A DNA stretch of 64,000 bases from Jacaranda mimosifolia (taxonomy: Eukaryota; Streptophyta; Magnoliopsida; Lamiales; Bignoniaceae): NCBI GenBank assembly GCA_018894105.1, contig CM032119.1, positions 18,741,246 through 18,805,245 on the forward strand, read 5' to 3'. Below, piece by piece: positions 36,100 to 50,000 of this stretch. The notes below the pieces were generated by a model. That model saw nothing but the letters and a program-made list of their open reading frames with translations, was not told the origin of the DNA and did no database searches. Position 1 is the first letter of the stretch; each line of letters begins with the position of its first letter. The translations under genes and the position numbers were made by a program.

Positions 36100-37660
36100 A
36101 AATTAATTAAAAAAAAAAAGAAACATCATTATATTATGCTAATTGAGGAAAGAAGTCCTACAATTAAAAATATAGAATTGTACTACGAATAATGTAGAAT
36201 TAAAATGTAAAAAGAATAATTGTAGAATAACAAAATTTATATATAAAACAAATGAAAAATTTATCTATTAATCTTATGATAAATTTAAATTTATAAGATA
36301 AAATTTGTGATAAGGGTACGTAGTATGATACTTATAACATATTTTTTAAATTATAAACTTATTTGGTGAGATAAAAATATGATTATAGATATTTTTTGAA
36401 TTATCTTATAAGATAGAAATCTATATTACAATTTTGAATAAACGCAACATGATATTTTAGTTATAATTGATAAGTTGATCATTTTAAAATAAAATATAAA
36501 AGTAAATAAACAACCAATGAAAATTTTTCAATTGAATTAAAAAATTAAAAATTCTAAAAATTTTACATTTAGACAAAATTGCACAATTGTGCAGGTCCCA
36601 CAGTATTATGCTATATATAATAGTATAGATGTCTAAATGCAAATCAAATTTATTTAAATATGGATGCCTATTAAATCAAGCTTGAAATTCAATCCAATTC
36701 GTAACAACAAAAAATGTCTATTAATTCATTATACTCAATTATGAATTTATGCACACAGAATAACCATTTGATTAAAAACTTCATCGTAAAATAAATAACA
36801 CAAATACTACTATACTTGTAATTTGGTTAATTGTATTGCATTGCAACCAAGTGTGATCGAACAAATTACTTCTTAAGTTATGAAGACCAAACTGTAAAGG
36901 ACCCCTGCAACTTGCATGAAATTGAATCACACCCCAAAGATGCAGCATCGATGGCGATCAGTGACCCATAAAGTTCTTTTACATTCGATTGGTTTCGGTG
37001 ACTGAACCGATGGTCTTATTAGTTACTGATTCGATCAGTTCAATCGATTTAACCATTAGTTCAACTGGTGTGACATGATAGTTATATTTAATATTATACA
37101 AATATATAAAATATAAAAAAATACAATATATAAGGGAAAAAATAAAAATTGTTTTATATTTATTAAACTTTCTATAAACTCCATAATAATATCCATACAT
37201 CCATTTGAAATATTAAATCATGAAATAAGTCTTTTCAAAAAATATGCTTATAAAATCTATTACAACTTACAAGAATAATAAATACCAACTCAAATAACAT
37301 AAAAGTTTCAAAACATAAATTAAGACCAATATTACAATATATAACAAAGTTTATTACAATATATAACAAAGTCAACATACACAAATCTTCAATTATTTTA
37401 AAGCTTAATTCTTGAATTTGGGTTTGAAATTTGATGTTTGGGAAGAATTTGAATGAGAAAATGAAAGAAGAAAAAAAAGTAAAGAAGTTTGACTTCTTTA
37501 ATTTTTAATTTTTATTTAAAAAAATTATTAATCGATTTAAAAAAAAAATCGATTCACAGATTCAACCGATATTTTCTCTGTTTGCATGAGTTTAAACTGA
37601 TTTTTTAACCAACTTAGACTGAAACCCTTGCCGGTTCCCGATCAAAGCGATCAATCCGGT
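36100..37660. other. AT-rich spacer before UPF1, no gene seen
   Basis: No coding region. Around 36985-37075 and 37540-37650 there are CGATT-, GAACCG- and CCGGT-rich words resembling the ends of a decayed hAT-like element, but I could not fix matching termini or a target duplication. Confidence 0.5.
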
Positions 37661-37910
37661 CTGATTTATTAAACAGTGGGGAACTGCGCTCAGTTTACTC
37701 TTAGGGCCTTTTTCCACACTGAATCCATACTTCCGCAGATTGGACCCAACCCGGTCTGGCCTGTTCAACCGGGTCGGATCCGGATCGACCCATTTACACA
37801 ATCTAATTTCAGGCTCCTCCTCCTCGTAGTCCGTCCGTATGCATACATCTATTGCAGAAAATCTCCTCCCATCCTCCTCTTCGCTTAACCCCTTTTCCTC
37901 CCCCATCACC

Positions 37911-37925
37911 AAACCCTAACCCTAA
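37911..37925 (+). promoter_or_regulatory. Telo-box in the UPF1 leader/promoter
   Basis: AAACCCTAACCCTAA lies about 110-125 bp before the UPF1 ATG. The AAACCCTAA element is known from promoters and leaders of plant genes for translation and cell growth. Its presence here fits a housekeeping RNA-surveillance gene; function is inferred. Confidence 0.55.
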
Positions 37926-38033
37926 TTCTCTATAATTCACCTCAGATTTCTTCTTCAATCACTCTGATTCTCCCCAATCTCGTGATCTCTATTATATACC
38001 TTCATATTATTGGTTTTGGTGCAGAAGCAGGCC

Positions 38034-41000
38034 ATGGATTCGCAGGCGAACAATCTCTACGAGACGGCGTCGCAGCCGGACACCGGTAACGACGCCTACA
38101 CATTCCTCGAATTCAACACACAGGGCGAGGAGGACTTTGATTACCCTGAATTCCAAGAGCTCTCGCAGCCTATTCGATCATCTACCTCCGTCTGGCCCAC
38201 ACCCTCCGATTCTATTTCTGCTACCGATGTCCCTTCATCCTCTGAAGCCTCCCAGTCCACTACTAAATCTCGTGGAGGCGGCAGTGGCGGCGGAATTAAT
38301 AACAGCAGCGGCAATAATAGTGGTAATAATAACAGCAAGGAGACAGGGGTAGTGGAGGCGTTGGCAGCAGGGATGAGTGGCCTGAACTTTGAAGATACTG
38401 GCGGAGATGACGAGGTATTCGAGTATGGGAAGGGAGACTTTACTGAGCATGCTTGCAGGTATTGTGGGGTCACGAACCCTGCCTGCGTGGTTCGGTGCAA
38501 TGTTCCATCCTGTAGGAAGTGGTTTTGTAATTCGCGTGGGAATACTTCTGGTTCTCACATCGTCAATCATCTGGTAAGTAGTCTGGAGCCCAAACAATTT
38601 GCTGATAAGCTTTTCCGTGTGGGGATATGCGATTATGTTAAACAAATGTGCTTCTGAATTTGCACTTTTTTTTGCACCAGTTGAGGGATAGTGTGACCGA
38701 CTGCATAGAGGAAGTGTCAGTTGAATTCTTCTTGATTTTCTCTTGATAGAATTGTTATTAGAAACTGTGTAAAATGGTCAAAAGGATTGAGATATAGAGA
38801 TTCTTTATAAATTTAACTGCTGTTTGAGAACTGAAGTGGGACAAATGTAGCGGCTTTTTCTCCTTTGTTTACAGATGATGTTATGATATCAGTAGTGTGA
38901 AGCCTGAGTTCCTAAAGTTAGTCAATTTGTTATTTCTTTGTCTAATTTATCTTTTGAATGGTAAGCTGTTTGTGGATGGAAAGCATTGTGGGGATTGGTG
39001 TCATTTTGTGGAAGTGAATTTTATCAGGTGTTAATTCAACAGGTCAATTATTTTTTCCCAAGATCATATTAATTTGTTGTTTTAGTCGTGCTGGGATTTT
39101 TTAGTATTCTCATTTGAAGCTAGGATCTAATTAGCAATGGTTACTTAGCTACTATCTTATAGTATCTCATGATTTCTGGGTTGAGTATTTGTTTTGAAAG
39201 TGAAATTTAGTTATGCGTTGGAAAGGTCCTAAGTTGGAATTAGGCATTTCTTCATTATGTTGGAATGATCCTAAAGTTATGTGAGAAAGATCTTATAATT
39301 AGCTTTAGGAATTTTGATGGCATCACATAAATATGGCATAAGCGAAGGAAAAGGTTAAGAAATAGCAACACCTTTTGGCCCATCTGGTTTTATTTCCAAT
39401 GCCATTTCAAGTTTCCATCCATGTTCAAAAGTTGGAAAAGTAGTTACCGTTTGGAAATAAAAATGAAATTGTGTTTGGATGTTTTGTTGGAAAATAATAA
39501 ATAGAGTAGGTATAGGGTTGGAAAGTTAGTTGATTTATATTTTTTATGTTTAAATTGATTTATTTTTAAATATATGTATATTTTATTAATTTTAAAATGA
39601 TTGTGGGTACTTTATGTCAAATTGAATTTGAATTTAATTGGTGTGATACTTGGATGATAATGTAGGTTTGGAAAGAATTTGAAAATGAAAAAGGCAATAT
39701 TTTGAGTGAAAATGGATAGAAATTGATGGTTTTCAATTTTCAAATATTAATGGAAATGAAAAAGGTGGATGGAAATTAAAACAAACACACCCTTAGTCTC
39801 CCCAAAGTTGAGCTTTGACAAATACAACATCTGGATTCATGTCTCCACTAGACACCTGTATCTTAGTTGGAGTAACATATCTCAGCCTGAAATGAACTGT
39901 TGAAAGATAACATGCTGGACAAGGACTCGGGGCTGGTCAGAAATAAGAGCGAGTCATATTGAGTTTAATAACTTGTTTGTTTTGGCTTTAATACACTTTT
40001 GCATACACATTAGCGCACTTGGGCCTGTGGAAGTTAATGCTTGTGTCTATATTTAGCAATTTCCTTCTTGTGCTAGGAAAGATATGGAACAATCCCTAAG
40101 CTTGGGTTTTCAGTTGTTGTTCCTTGAGAATTTGCATGCTCTTGAAAGATCATTAAGATGCTCAATAAGAAAGTTATTGCAGGACATGTGTAATATGCAT
40201 AATTATTTACTTTTGCTGATTCTTGTATTTCAATATGGACCCTACTTATTTGATTATTACCCATTCATGCTATATTCTTATATTATCTGGCAACAGTAGG
40301 TCACCTTGGCTTCATAGTTGTTAAGAGCGCAAGGCGCGCTATAGCGCAAAGGTCTCTTGGGGCTATAGCGCAATGTATGAAAATTATCTTCATTTTCTAT
40401 GACATAGTTATATACCAAGAATGCTCATAAATTCAAACAATTATAGAACATAAAAACTACTAAATATTAGAAACTAATAATTAAAAAAAAACTCAATTAG
40501 TTCAACAATCTCAAACAAACAAGTTCAAATTAAAGTTTTATAACAAGTTTAATCATCATCTTCAAACTCTTCCTCCCTACTCAACTCTTCTGGTCCATCA
40601 CCACTAGAACAAGACTTATGACCCTCATTATCCTTTTCTTCTTCCTCCTCTTCAGTGTCATCAAAACTCATCTCATCTTCTTCTTCATCTATAATACGCA
40701 ACGTCGCTGGTTTGTGAAGACTGAAGACAGAAAACTGGCCGAAAAAAAAAAAGCCCTAAGCTACCCACTTAAACCCCCAAAACACGTTCTGCCCCTGCCT
40801 TAGCAACAAGGCGCCCAAGGCGCGCGCCTCGCTCCTTGCGCTATAGCGCAGATAGTGTGCTGAGGCGCGCGCCTCATCGCACTTCGGAGCGCAGGGCGCT
40901 GCGAGGCGCAAGGGCTGCGCCTCGCGCGCCTTTTATAAGTATGCTTGGCTTCCCTATGTTGTTATATTTATTTTTCTGTGCAGTACGTTCTGGGGTTTAA

Positions 41001-44000
41001 ATTTAATATCTAAAGAAGAGGCTTTTTACGCTTTGGTTTGAATATCTCCAATGGTATGGATTTTTTGACTTGTTTTTCTTTGATTCTTTGAAGGTGAGGG
41101 CGAAGCACAAGGAAGTATGTCTTCACAAAGATAGTCCCCTGGGAGAAACAATTCTTGAGTGTTATAACTGTGGTTGTAGAAATGTTTTCCTTCTCGGATT
41201 CATATCTGCAAAGACAGAAAGTGTTGTCGTTCTGCTTTGTAGGGAACCCTGTCTTAGTGTTAATGCATTAAAGGACATGAATTGGGACCTAAGTCAGTGG
41301 TGCCCGCTTATCGATGATAGATGTTTCTTGCAGTGGTTGCTAAAGGTTGGTGTGCTTACATTTCTTGCATTATCATTGACTTCACATTCCTATAGTGGAT
41401 TTCTTAATTTTGTTGCAAAAAAGCAGGTCCCATCCGAACAAGAACAGTTGAGGGCTCGACAAATTAGTGCCCAGCAGATAAATAAAATAGAAGAGCTTTG
41501 GAAGACAAATCCTGATGCTACCTTGGAAGATCTTGAGAAGCCTGGTGTGGATGATGAACCTCAACCTGTAGCTTTGAAGTATGAAGATGCTTACCAGGTG
41601 CTCTTAGTGAGACTTACTGTAGTCTTAGTTAACCAGCTGAAGTCAAGTTGGTTTTTGTGTTCATTGTCAATGGAGTGGCATTTGTTTTCAGCTGCCTTTA
41701 CTAATTACATTGCTAATATATTTCTTCTCCAGTATCAAAATGTTTTCGCACCACTCATCAAGCTTGAAGCAGATTATGATAAGGTATGAGTAACTATTTC
41801 TATGCTTTTGTACTGCTTTTGGAAAACAATGAAAAAATATTATTCCCTGGCCTCGATTTCAATGTCTATGTTTGAACGGATACAGAGCTTTAGATGACTG
41901 GAAAAGTGAATGTTTTCAGTACCTTTACATTTTTTACCATGAAAGTACTGGTTGAGAAATGATATCACATCATTAATTTAAATGGGAGGGTGATTTGGTA
42001 AGAAATTTATCGTTCTAGGGAATGAGACATTACTTGTGAACTTCCTAAAAAGGAAATGGGAGCGTTCAATTTTTGTTCTGAGAAAGTACATTATGGAGAA
42101 GTCCCCCCGAGGATGATGACATTGATGACGTATTTGCTTTTTGGTTTATCAAATCATTTTTCTCTGCTTTACATCAGTGATTTTTTTGTTGGAGGTTTGA
42201 TCAGTCATCAGTCACACTCTACCTTTTTGGTTTATCAAATCATTTTTCTCTGTTTTACATCAGTGATTTTTTCGTTGGAGGTTTGATCAGTCATCAGTCA
42301 CACTCTACCAGTTCAATTATATGGCTGAGTATGGAATATGATGAAGAAAGTGAAGCAGCAAAACAAGCAAGAACTATTTTTCATCAACTTTCTGTAAAAA
42401 TTAGAGGCACTTTTAGAATTTTAAGCATACTTAAATGTCATGAGTCATTGAAACAGAAGAAATGTATCAGTAGCATGGTTGTCCCGCAATTCAATTCCAA
42501 ACTAAGGACACATGCATTGGCTCCATGCTGTCTTTTAAAACTAGAGGGAATGGTTCCATTTAGTGTTGTTCTAACCTGGACCCGAGATCCATATTAAACT
42601 TTATGACATGATCTAACAAGTTCCAATTGCATTTATATTTGGCAGATGATGAAAGAGTCTCAAAGCAAAGACAATATCACGATTCGATGGGATATTGGTC
42701 TTAATAAGAAGCGCATTGCTTATTTTGTCTTTCCTAAGGTAACCTGTGCTGCTCTTTGGTATATACAATTTTACCAATATTATTATTTCTATTATTATAT
42801 GTTATTTTTTTGATGAAAAATGCATGTTTCCTGTAGGAAGATAATGAGATACGCCTTGTACCTGGTGATGAACTACGGCTGCGTTATTCAGGTGATGCAG
42901 CTCATCCCTCGTGGCAGTCTGTGGGTCATGTGGTATGGTATCTTCTCTGAACTATTATAGTTTTCACATCTTCATCAAGCTTTTGCAGTTGGCCTGTTGG
43001 TGGTTTCTTAACTATGCATAGCCTGCCATGCTGAGGCTCAGCAAGGGGTTCTCGTTTGTGTCTGATAATCAGTGGATCTGACTCATGTTAGCTACTTATT
43101 GGAACAGAATTATTTTACCTTTAAAAGAATGTTGAAATTGTTTTTGCTTCTCAGATAAAATTAACTGCACAAGAGGAGGTTGCTCTTGAGCTTGGTGCCA
43201 GTCAGGTATCTTTTATCACAAATACCTGTTTTCATTGTTCATCTCCAGAAAGGAAAAAGCTTGATTCATAGTGATCTGGCAGGGTGTTCCTGTTGATGTG
43301 AGCCATGGTTTTAGCGTTGACTTTGTTTGGAAGAGCACAAGTTTTGATCGGATGCAAGGAGCCATGAAAACTTTTGCCGTGGATGAAACCAGTGTTAGTG
43401 GGTCAGTGGAAAAATTATTCTTTCTTGATGAGAACCTTTTATATGTTTATGTTTTGTAAAATATGAATATGAAATTAACATCAAATGTCTATGCATGCTT
43501 ATGAATGCATTACCTGTTTCTGCAAAGTTGTATTCTCAAGTCAGAGACCAATGGTTAAGGAGGTGTCTAGACATCTGGTCCCTCTTCTACTGTTAACCTT
43601 TTCATTGGAAATAGAGTTTTGATGTCCTCTCTAAATACCATGCTCTCGGACGTCCAAAATTGTGTTGTACAGGAAGGGCATGGAGCAAGTGTTCAGAGCA
43701 TAGTTGTAGTCTGCTATTCTTCAAATCAACTATTCTACTCTTACATTTTGGACCATGCTGAATTGTTACCGTGCAACATATATTTATTTGCTATGGCAGT
43801 GGCAAAATGATTCTAAGGTGTGATCTACTGATCTGTAATACAATATTATCAAGTATCTGTTGTGGTTTCCAACTGGCCAAGTTGAGATTAGATATCTTTA
43901 TTATAATATACTCATATTTGTTTTCCTCTTCTTGTGAGTTCAAAAGAGGCTAGACGGTGGCATGATGGGAGAGATGGGTTGTCAGTTAATCGAGCTCGTG

Positions 44001-47000
44001 GTTCTTTTTGTAGATCACCTAGTTTCTCGATCAACATAAAATTAACACTATTATGCCCTCTCCTCTGCTTTTGTGGACTCTGTTGTTCGTTTCACTGAGA
44101 TGCTGGATACATGCAGGTACATTTATCATCATCTGCTTGGCCATGAAGTTGAGATGCAGATGGTTCGTAATACTTTGCCTCGCCGTTTTGGTGCACCGGG
44201 TCTTCCTGAACTCAATGCATCTCAAGTATGGTCTCATTCTATTTGATATTATCTTTAATGCAATGCTCTATCTGGTTGGATGCTTTGTTCGAGTTTTGGA
44301 TAATTTTTCAATCTTGTTCCAAGTTGTCTGAATCAATGACTCATGATAAGTTTCTGTTTTAAATCAGGGAGTAGATGGGGAAGATAAAAATATTAGGCTA
44401 TTAATTATTAGTAATATTATTTTTTATTTGGTCTGTCTGATAAATAACAATAAGTAAATAACAATATCTCTTTATGGTATGAATTAGCATTAAGAAAGTT
44501 TGTTTGCTCTTGTGGTCTCTAGTGAAAACTTGATTAAATCATATGGAATTTCTCCGCCAATGATGTATTAGTTATGGAGATTGTGCTCTGTGTTGTTCTT
44601 TTTCTGTTTTAGTTTATTTTTTTTTTCGTTGTCTTGACTTTTGACTTGCCAATGCTCATAGGTTTTTGCTGTCAAGAGTGTCCTACAAAAGCCTATAAGT
44701 CTCATCCAAGGTCCACCTGGAACTGGTAAAACTGTGACATCTGCTGCAATTGTGTATCACATGGCAAAACAAGGCCAGGGGCAGGTTGAGTTGCTTTCTA
44801 GTTTCTACCTTTTTGGTAAACTCCCTGGTTTTCTTGCCTTATAGCTTTTGTTTCTTTAGCTGATATTTAGTTTGCCATTCAGGTTTTGGTCTGTGCTCCA
44901 AGTAATGTGGCTGTAGATCAGCTAGCTGAAAAGATAAGCGCCACGGGTTTAAAGGTATGGATATTGCTATTTCTATGTGATCATCCCTATTTACAACCTC
45001 TTCAGTTTTGGTATGAATATATAGCTTAAATGATCCATTTGCTCCTCAAATTGGACAATGATCAGCCGTCATGCTTAGTGAAACTTAATTTCATTTCATT
45101 GGAAAAAGAAATACGGATGTTTGAGGTCTTTTGCCATTGATCAAGTGGCGGAAAATTGACTCATATATATATATATATTAATGCTGAGTTCTCAAAATTG
45201 TCATTTTTCACGTCTTGTTGAGTTGCTTAGCAATTTAACTTGGCTAATTATCACTTATATCCTTTTCCCCCTTGTTTCACCCAAAAAAGAAAATAATAAA
45301 AAAGAAAAGAGGGTCTAAAAAGATCACATAGCTTCTTTTGCTCTGCAATTTTGAAATTTCATGTCCTTTTCATGTGCATATTTATTTATTCATTTTTTTT
45401 AATGATAAGGTCGTCAGACTTTGTGCTAAATCAAGGGAAGCTGTTAGTTCTCCTGTTGAGCATTTAACCTTGCACTATCAGGTTTGGTCAATTGTGGAAT
45501 TTTATGTTCGTTTCGGAGCTTGTATGGTGATTTTTTTTATCTATAGGTATCTTATAAATTGAGTTATAGGCATCTCGAGGTGTTACTTGGCCTTATGCAT
45601 TTTTTGGGTTACAGGTTAGGCATCTTGACACATCTGAAAAGAGTGAACTTCACAAGTTACAGCAACTGAAAGATGAACAAGGTGTGTTTTTATGCATTCT
45701 TCCTTCTTCTTTTCTTGTTTTTCTAGTGGATTGGAGACTTTGGAATTCGTATCTATATTGCATTGTTGTTTCAGTTAGGTTTCTGTATTGCATTTTCTGC
45801 TATGAAGCTTGAATCATACATGTGTCTATGTTGAGCTCAATTGAATGAGTAGGGTATGGTGATGCACTAAATGAGGGGTTCAGTGAAAGGTTTGAGAGGG
45901 AAAAAATGGGAATAATGCATTCTCTTTTATGATAATCTACTAGTGGCGTTGGCACATGTGACGTGTTGTGTTATTTAGAAATTGTTTATAGAAGAGCAGA
46001 GTTTTGGAATGGATTGAGTTTTGTTTTGTCCTTTTTTCCTAAATAATTTCAAGATATAATATAATAATTTAGATTGATATTGCCATGTTATTAAACCATG
46101 ATGGTCAATTTACAAATTTCACTGAGGCACAAAGGCCTCATGGGGCTTGAGCAAAAGCTTCAGCAATGTGCTGAAGCTGTGCCACTTTCAATGGACATAA
46201 CCATACATATGTTTATATGGCAGAATAAAGCACTATAGCATTTTGTCAGTAAATCTCAACAGATGTCAATTTTCTTAGCATCTATGAAACTGATCAGGGT
46301 TTAGTTTTTCTTATAGCTGGAAATTTCTGCTCTGATAACATCACCGCTACATAAAAAATAAAGTTGTGTTCAGTGTGGCCGTGTGGGACTCAGTGCGCCT
46401 CTGTGAAGTACTGCAGTTCAAAATAGTGTCTTTGCTGCACCGTGCACTTTGATTAATTGCACTTGTTATTACTATCTGATAAATTTATGATTAATAGCAG
46501 TTTGTTTTGCAAAATATTTCTAGGGAGTAGAATTTTCAAACAAATGACACCGGCGCCTTTTCATTTCTTAGTTCTTAATTTATCTTAACTGGAACCAAGA
46601 CATCCAGCATGCTTCATGTTTCTTCTCTTTTGCCCCTTTTTCACATCAGAAAAGGACTTGTATTCATTGATTTAGTGAACTTGTTTTTGTATTGTCGGTT
46701 AGATACTAAATGTTTGTCTTGAAGTTCTTCCATTCACCATCTTGAGTGTTTAATATTGAGTTTTTCCCCATGCCTCGCAAATTTTACAGGAGAATTATCC
46801 AGCAGCGACGAGAAAAAATATAAAGCACTCAAGCGAGCAACCGAAAGGGAGATATCTCAGAGTGCTGATGTTATCTGTTGTACATGCGTTGGGGCTGGGG
46901 ATCCTCGGTTGGCAAATTTTAGATTCCGCCAGGTGTGAGTAGTTGCAAACTTGAGAGTTTTGTTGATGATATGTTTTTCTTTTCTTTTTATTTTGGGATT

Positions 47001-50000
47001 GGGGGGCTGATTCATTTGTTATTGTGGCCCCTGATTTTCCAATTTTTAAACTTAAATTCATATGTAGGTCCTTATTGATGAATCCACTCAAGCAACAGAG
47101 CCTGAGTGTCTTATTCCTTTGGTTCTTGGGGCTAAACAGGTAATATATGGAGATAGCTTGATTATATACACTACCAGAGAAATAAAATTATATAGTGATT
47201 AGATGCATTAAATGATGATTACTTTTATTTTTTCACTGATGATATGTATTAAGTGCCAATAACTTTTGTTTTATTGCAATATGCTTAATAGTGAAAAAAA
47301 CTAGTGTTTATTATGCTATTGACTATTAATAACATGCATAGTGACGACATATATTATCACTTACAAGATTTTTGTTATTACTCTAGAAGTCTCTCTAATT
47401 ATTAGTCTTGATACTTTGAACATAATTATTTTAGTGTTAAGCTTATGAAAATTATTATTCCAACAAATCAAAATTTTTGGTGATTTAAGACATTGTTTAT
47501 GTGATTAGTGACAACTTTTGCATCGTCGATTAATATAGTGTCACTAATCTTCTTTTCATTTTTTCTTTTCTGATGCTTGATTACATCACTTGAATCCTAA
47601 TAACAAGATTGTTGCAGGTTGTTCTTGTTGGAGACCACTGCCAGCTTGGTCCTGTCATTATGTGCAAGAAAGCTGCAAGGGCTGGTTTAGCCCAATCTCT
47701 GTTCGAACGACTTGTGCTGCTTGGTGTGAAACCGATTAGATTACAGGTGATTTTTATGCTGCTGTTTTAGATTATAGATGATTGTTATGCTGCTGTTTGC
47801 ATTTGTGATGGTACATTTTAACGAAGCCCATGTGTGAGCTCTTTAATTGACTGAAGATCCATAGTTGATTAGGAACAACTTTAGGAATTAGGAATGTTTG
47901 CTGATGAGAACTTTGCACAAGCCTGAGTCATCTCCACCTCTTCCCCCTTCCCTGTGTCTTCCTTTCCCAACCCCCATAACCATAGAAGAGAAACAAAAAA
48001 TATTAATAACAGAAGTAAAAATTTTGAGATAATTACAAATTTATGTCACTTTTACTGTTTGCTTGTGCTACTCTTATTTGCTATTATTTGCTATGGTATA
48101 TAAAATATTTGTGTTATGAATGAGAAACGCATCAGGTAGTGGCTTTATGTATGCACTTGAGCTACTGATGCCTGAGATGCTTGTATCAGATAATAATATC
48201 CATTAAGCTAACCTTGTCTACGTAACAGTGGTATGCATTTCCAGTTGTGTTTTCATATTGCCCTTCGTTGATACTAGACGATTGGAACCTTTAATCCGTT
48301 GTCTTGAATTTATCTTTCCAGGTTCAATATAGGATGCATCCTGCTCTTTCGGAGTTCCCATCTAACAGCTTTTATGAAGGTACCCTTCAAAATGGAGTTA
48401 CAATAAATGAAAGGCAATCACCTGGCATTGATTTCCCTTGGCCAGTGCCAAACCGTCCCATGTTCTTCTATGTCCAGGTACATCAAATTGCTAAGTGATG
48501 GATTTGAATCACTTATAAGACAATTACATCTTTCCTAATGCATATGTTGGTAGGTTGGGACTGAGAGTGCTGTTATTTGCGGAAGAATCTGTATGATTCA
48601 TAATGTATTAATTCTATAAGTATAAAAGAGGGTTGATATTTCTGCTTTTTCTGACTTATGCTGCATGGCCTGCCTAATTCCAGGGAAAGACCTTTTCCAT
48701 GTCATGTCTATAAAATTTTTTATAGGGGGAATATTCTCCAAGAGATTGATTCAGAATTCCATATCAATTTCCTCTTATGTTTGATGTTGGGGCTTATTTA
48801 TAAAATCTATTTTTGTTTTCTTATCTTGCATTTTAGTTTCTGAAAGATTTGTTAAACCTTCTTGGTTGGTTTGTATAGATGGGACAAGAGGAGATAAGTG
48901 CTAGCGGAACATCATATCTAAATAGGACTGAGGCTGCAAATGTTGAGAAAATTGTGACTACATTTTTGAAGAGTGGTGTTGTTCCTAGTCAGGTTCGCTG
49001 GAAGCTTCTCTATCTTCTAGGTTACTGCTTGATTCTATTTTTATTTTTGAGAAAATGATGGTTATATGCTGTCATTCTACAGATTGGTGTTATAACACCT
49101 TATGAAGGGCAGCGAGCATACATTGTGAATTATATGTCTCGAAATGGTGCTTTGCGGCAGCAACTATACAAAGAGATTGAGGTAATATGATATTGATTAA
49201 TTGAGTTTGTAAATCTCCACAAGGTAAAAGCTCAAATGATATTTCTTTTTCTCAGGTAGCGAGTGTAGATTCATTCCAGGGGAGGGAAAAAGACTATATA
49301 ATTTTGTCTTGCGTGAGGAGTAATGAACATCAGGTGGACTCTCAAGCTTGTTTGGCATATTCTCTTCATTGCTCCGCATTTCTCATACTTTCAACTCTGG
49401 CCTCATTTGGTTTGGGTGATGGTATTAGCCTGATTGGTGAGGGTTATTTGTTGACCCATTAGGATGGAGTAGTTTTGTTTGTGTTTGGTTGCTAAGATTA
49501 GTTGTGGTTTAGATTAGAATATGGGATGTAATTGTGAAATTACACCCAGAGAATTTATTTAGTTATTTTTTGAGTAATACCTATATTTCTGTGTTTTTCC
49601 CCTTGTTGTTCTGTTTTCACCTTGACCATTCTCTGTTCTCTCCGCTTCTCTTTCTTGACATTCTTCACCATTTAGCAGATCTGCTGCGCACTGCCACCAC
49701 AGGCCCTTCTTATCATTTCCTTTCTTACTTATCCTCTTCTACTATCTTCTTCTCTTCTCTTCCTCTGTGAAACCGCCTCCTTCCACCACTGCCTTTGCAT
49801 CATTGATCTTTCAGCCACCCATTTATCTTCTTCTTCCTTCTCCTCCTTTTCTTTTTGCCACTTCATTTTCTTCACAGCTGAACTACTCTTTTTCTTTCCT
49901 CTTCTTTTGCTTTCCACTTCATTTCATTCAGTGGAATATCATTATTGTAGCCATCAACGGCGGCTGCACCATTACCCAATCAAGAAGATTGACTGTTGCA

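Noticed and set aside
36940..37660. Possible hAT-like element with CGATT and CCGGTT words at both ends
   Set aside because: No matching termini or 8-bp duplication could be fixed.
38141..38645. Two long minus-strand open frames (119 and 136 codons) across UPF1 exon 1
   Set aside because: They are shadows of the GC-richer coding exon; the + frame has a conserved UPF1 N-terminus and CH domain.
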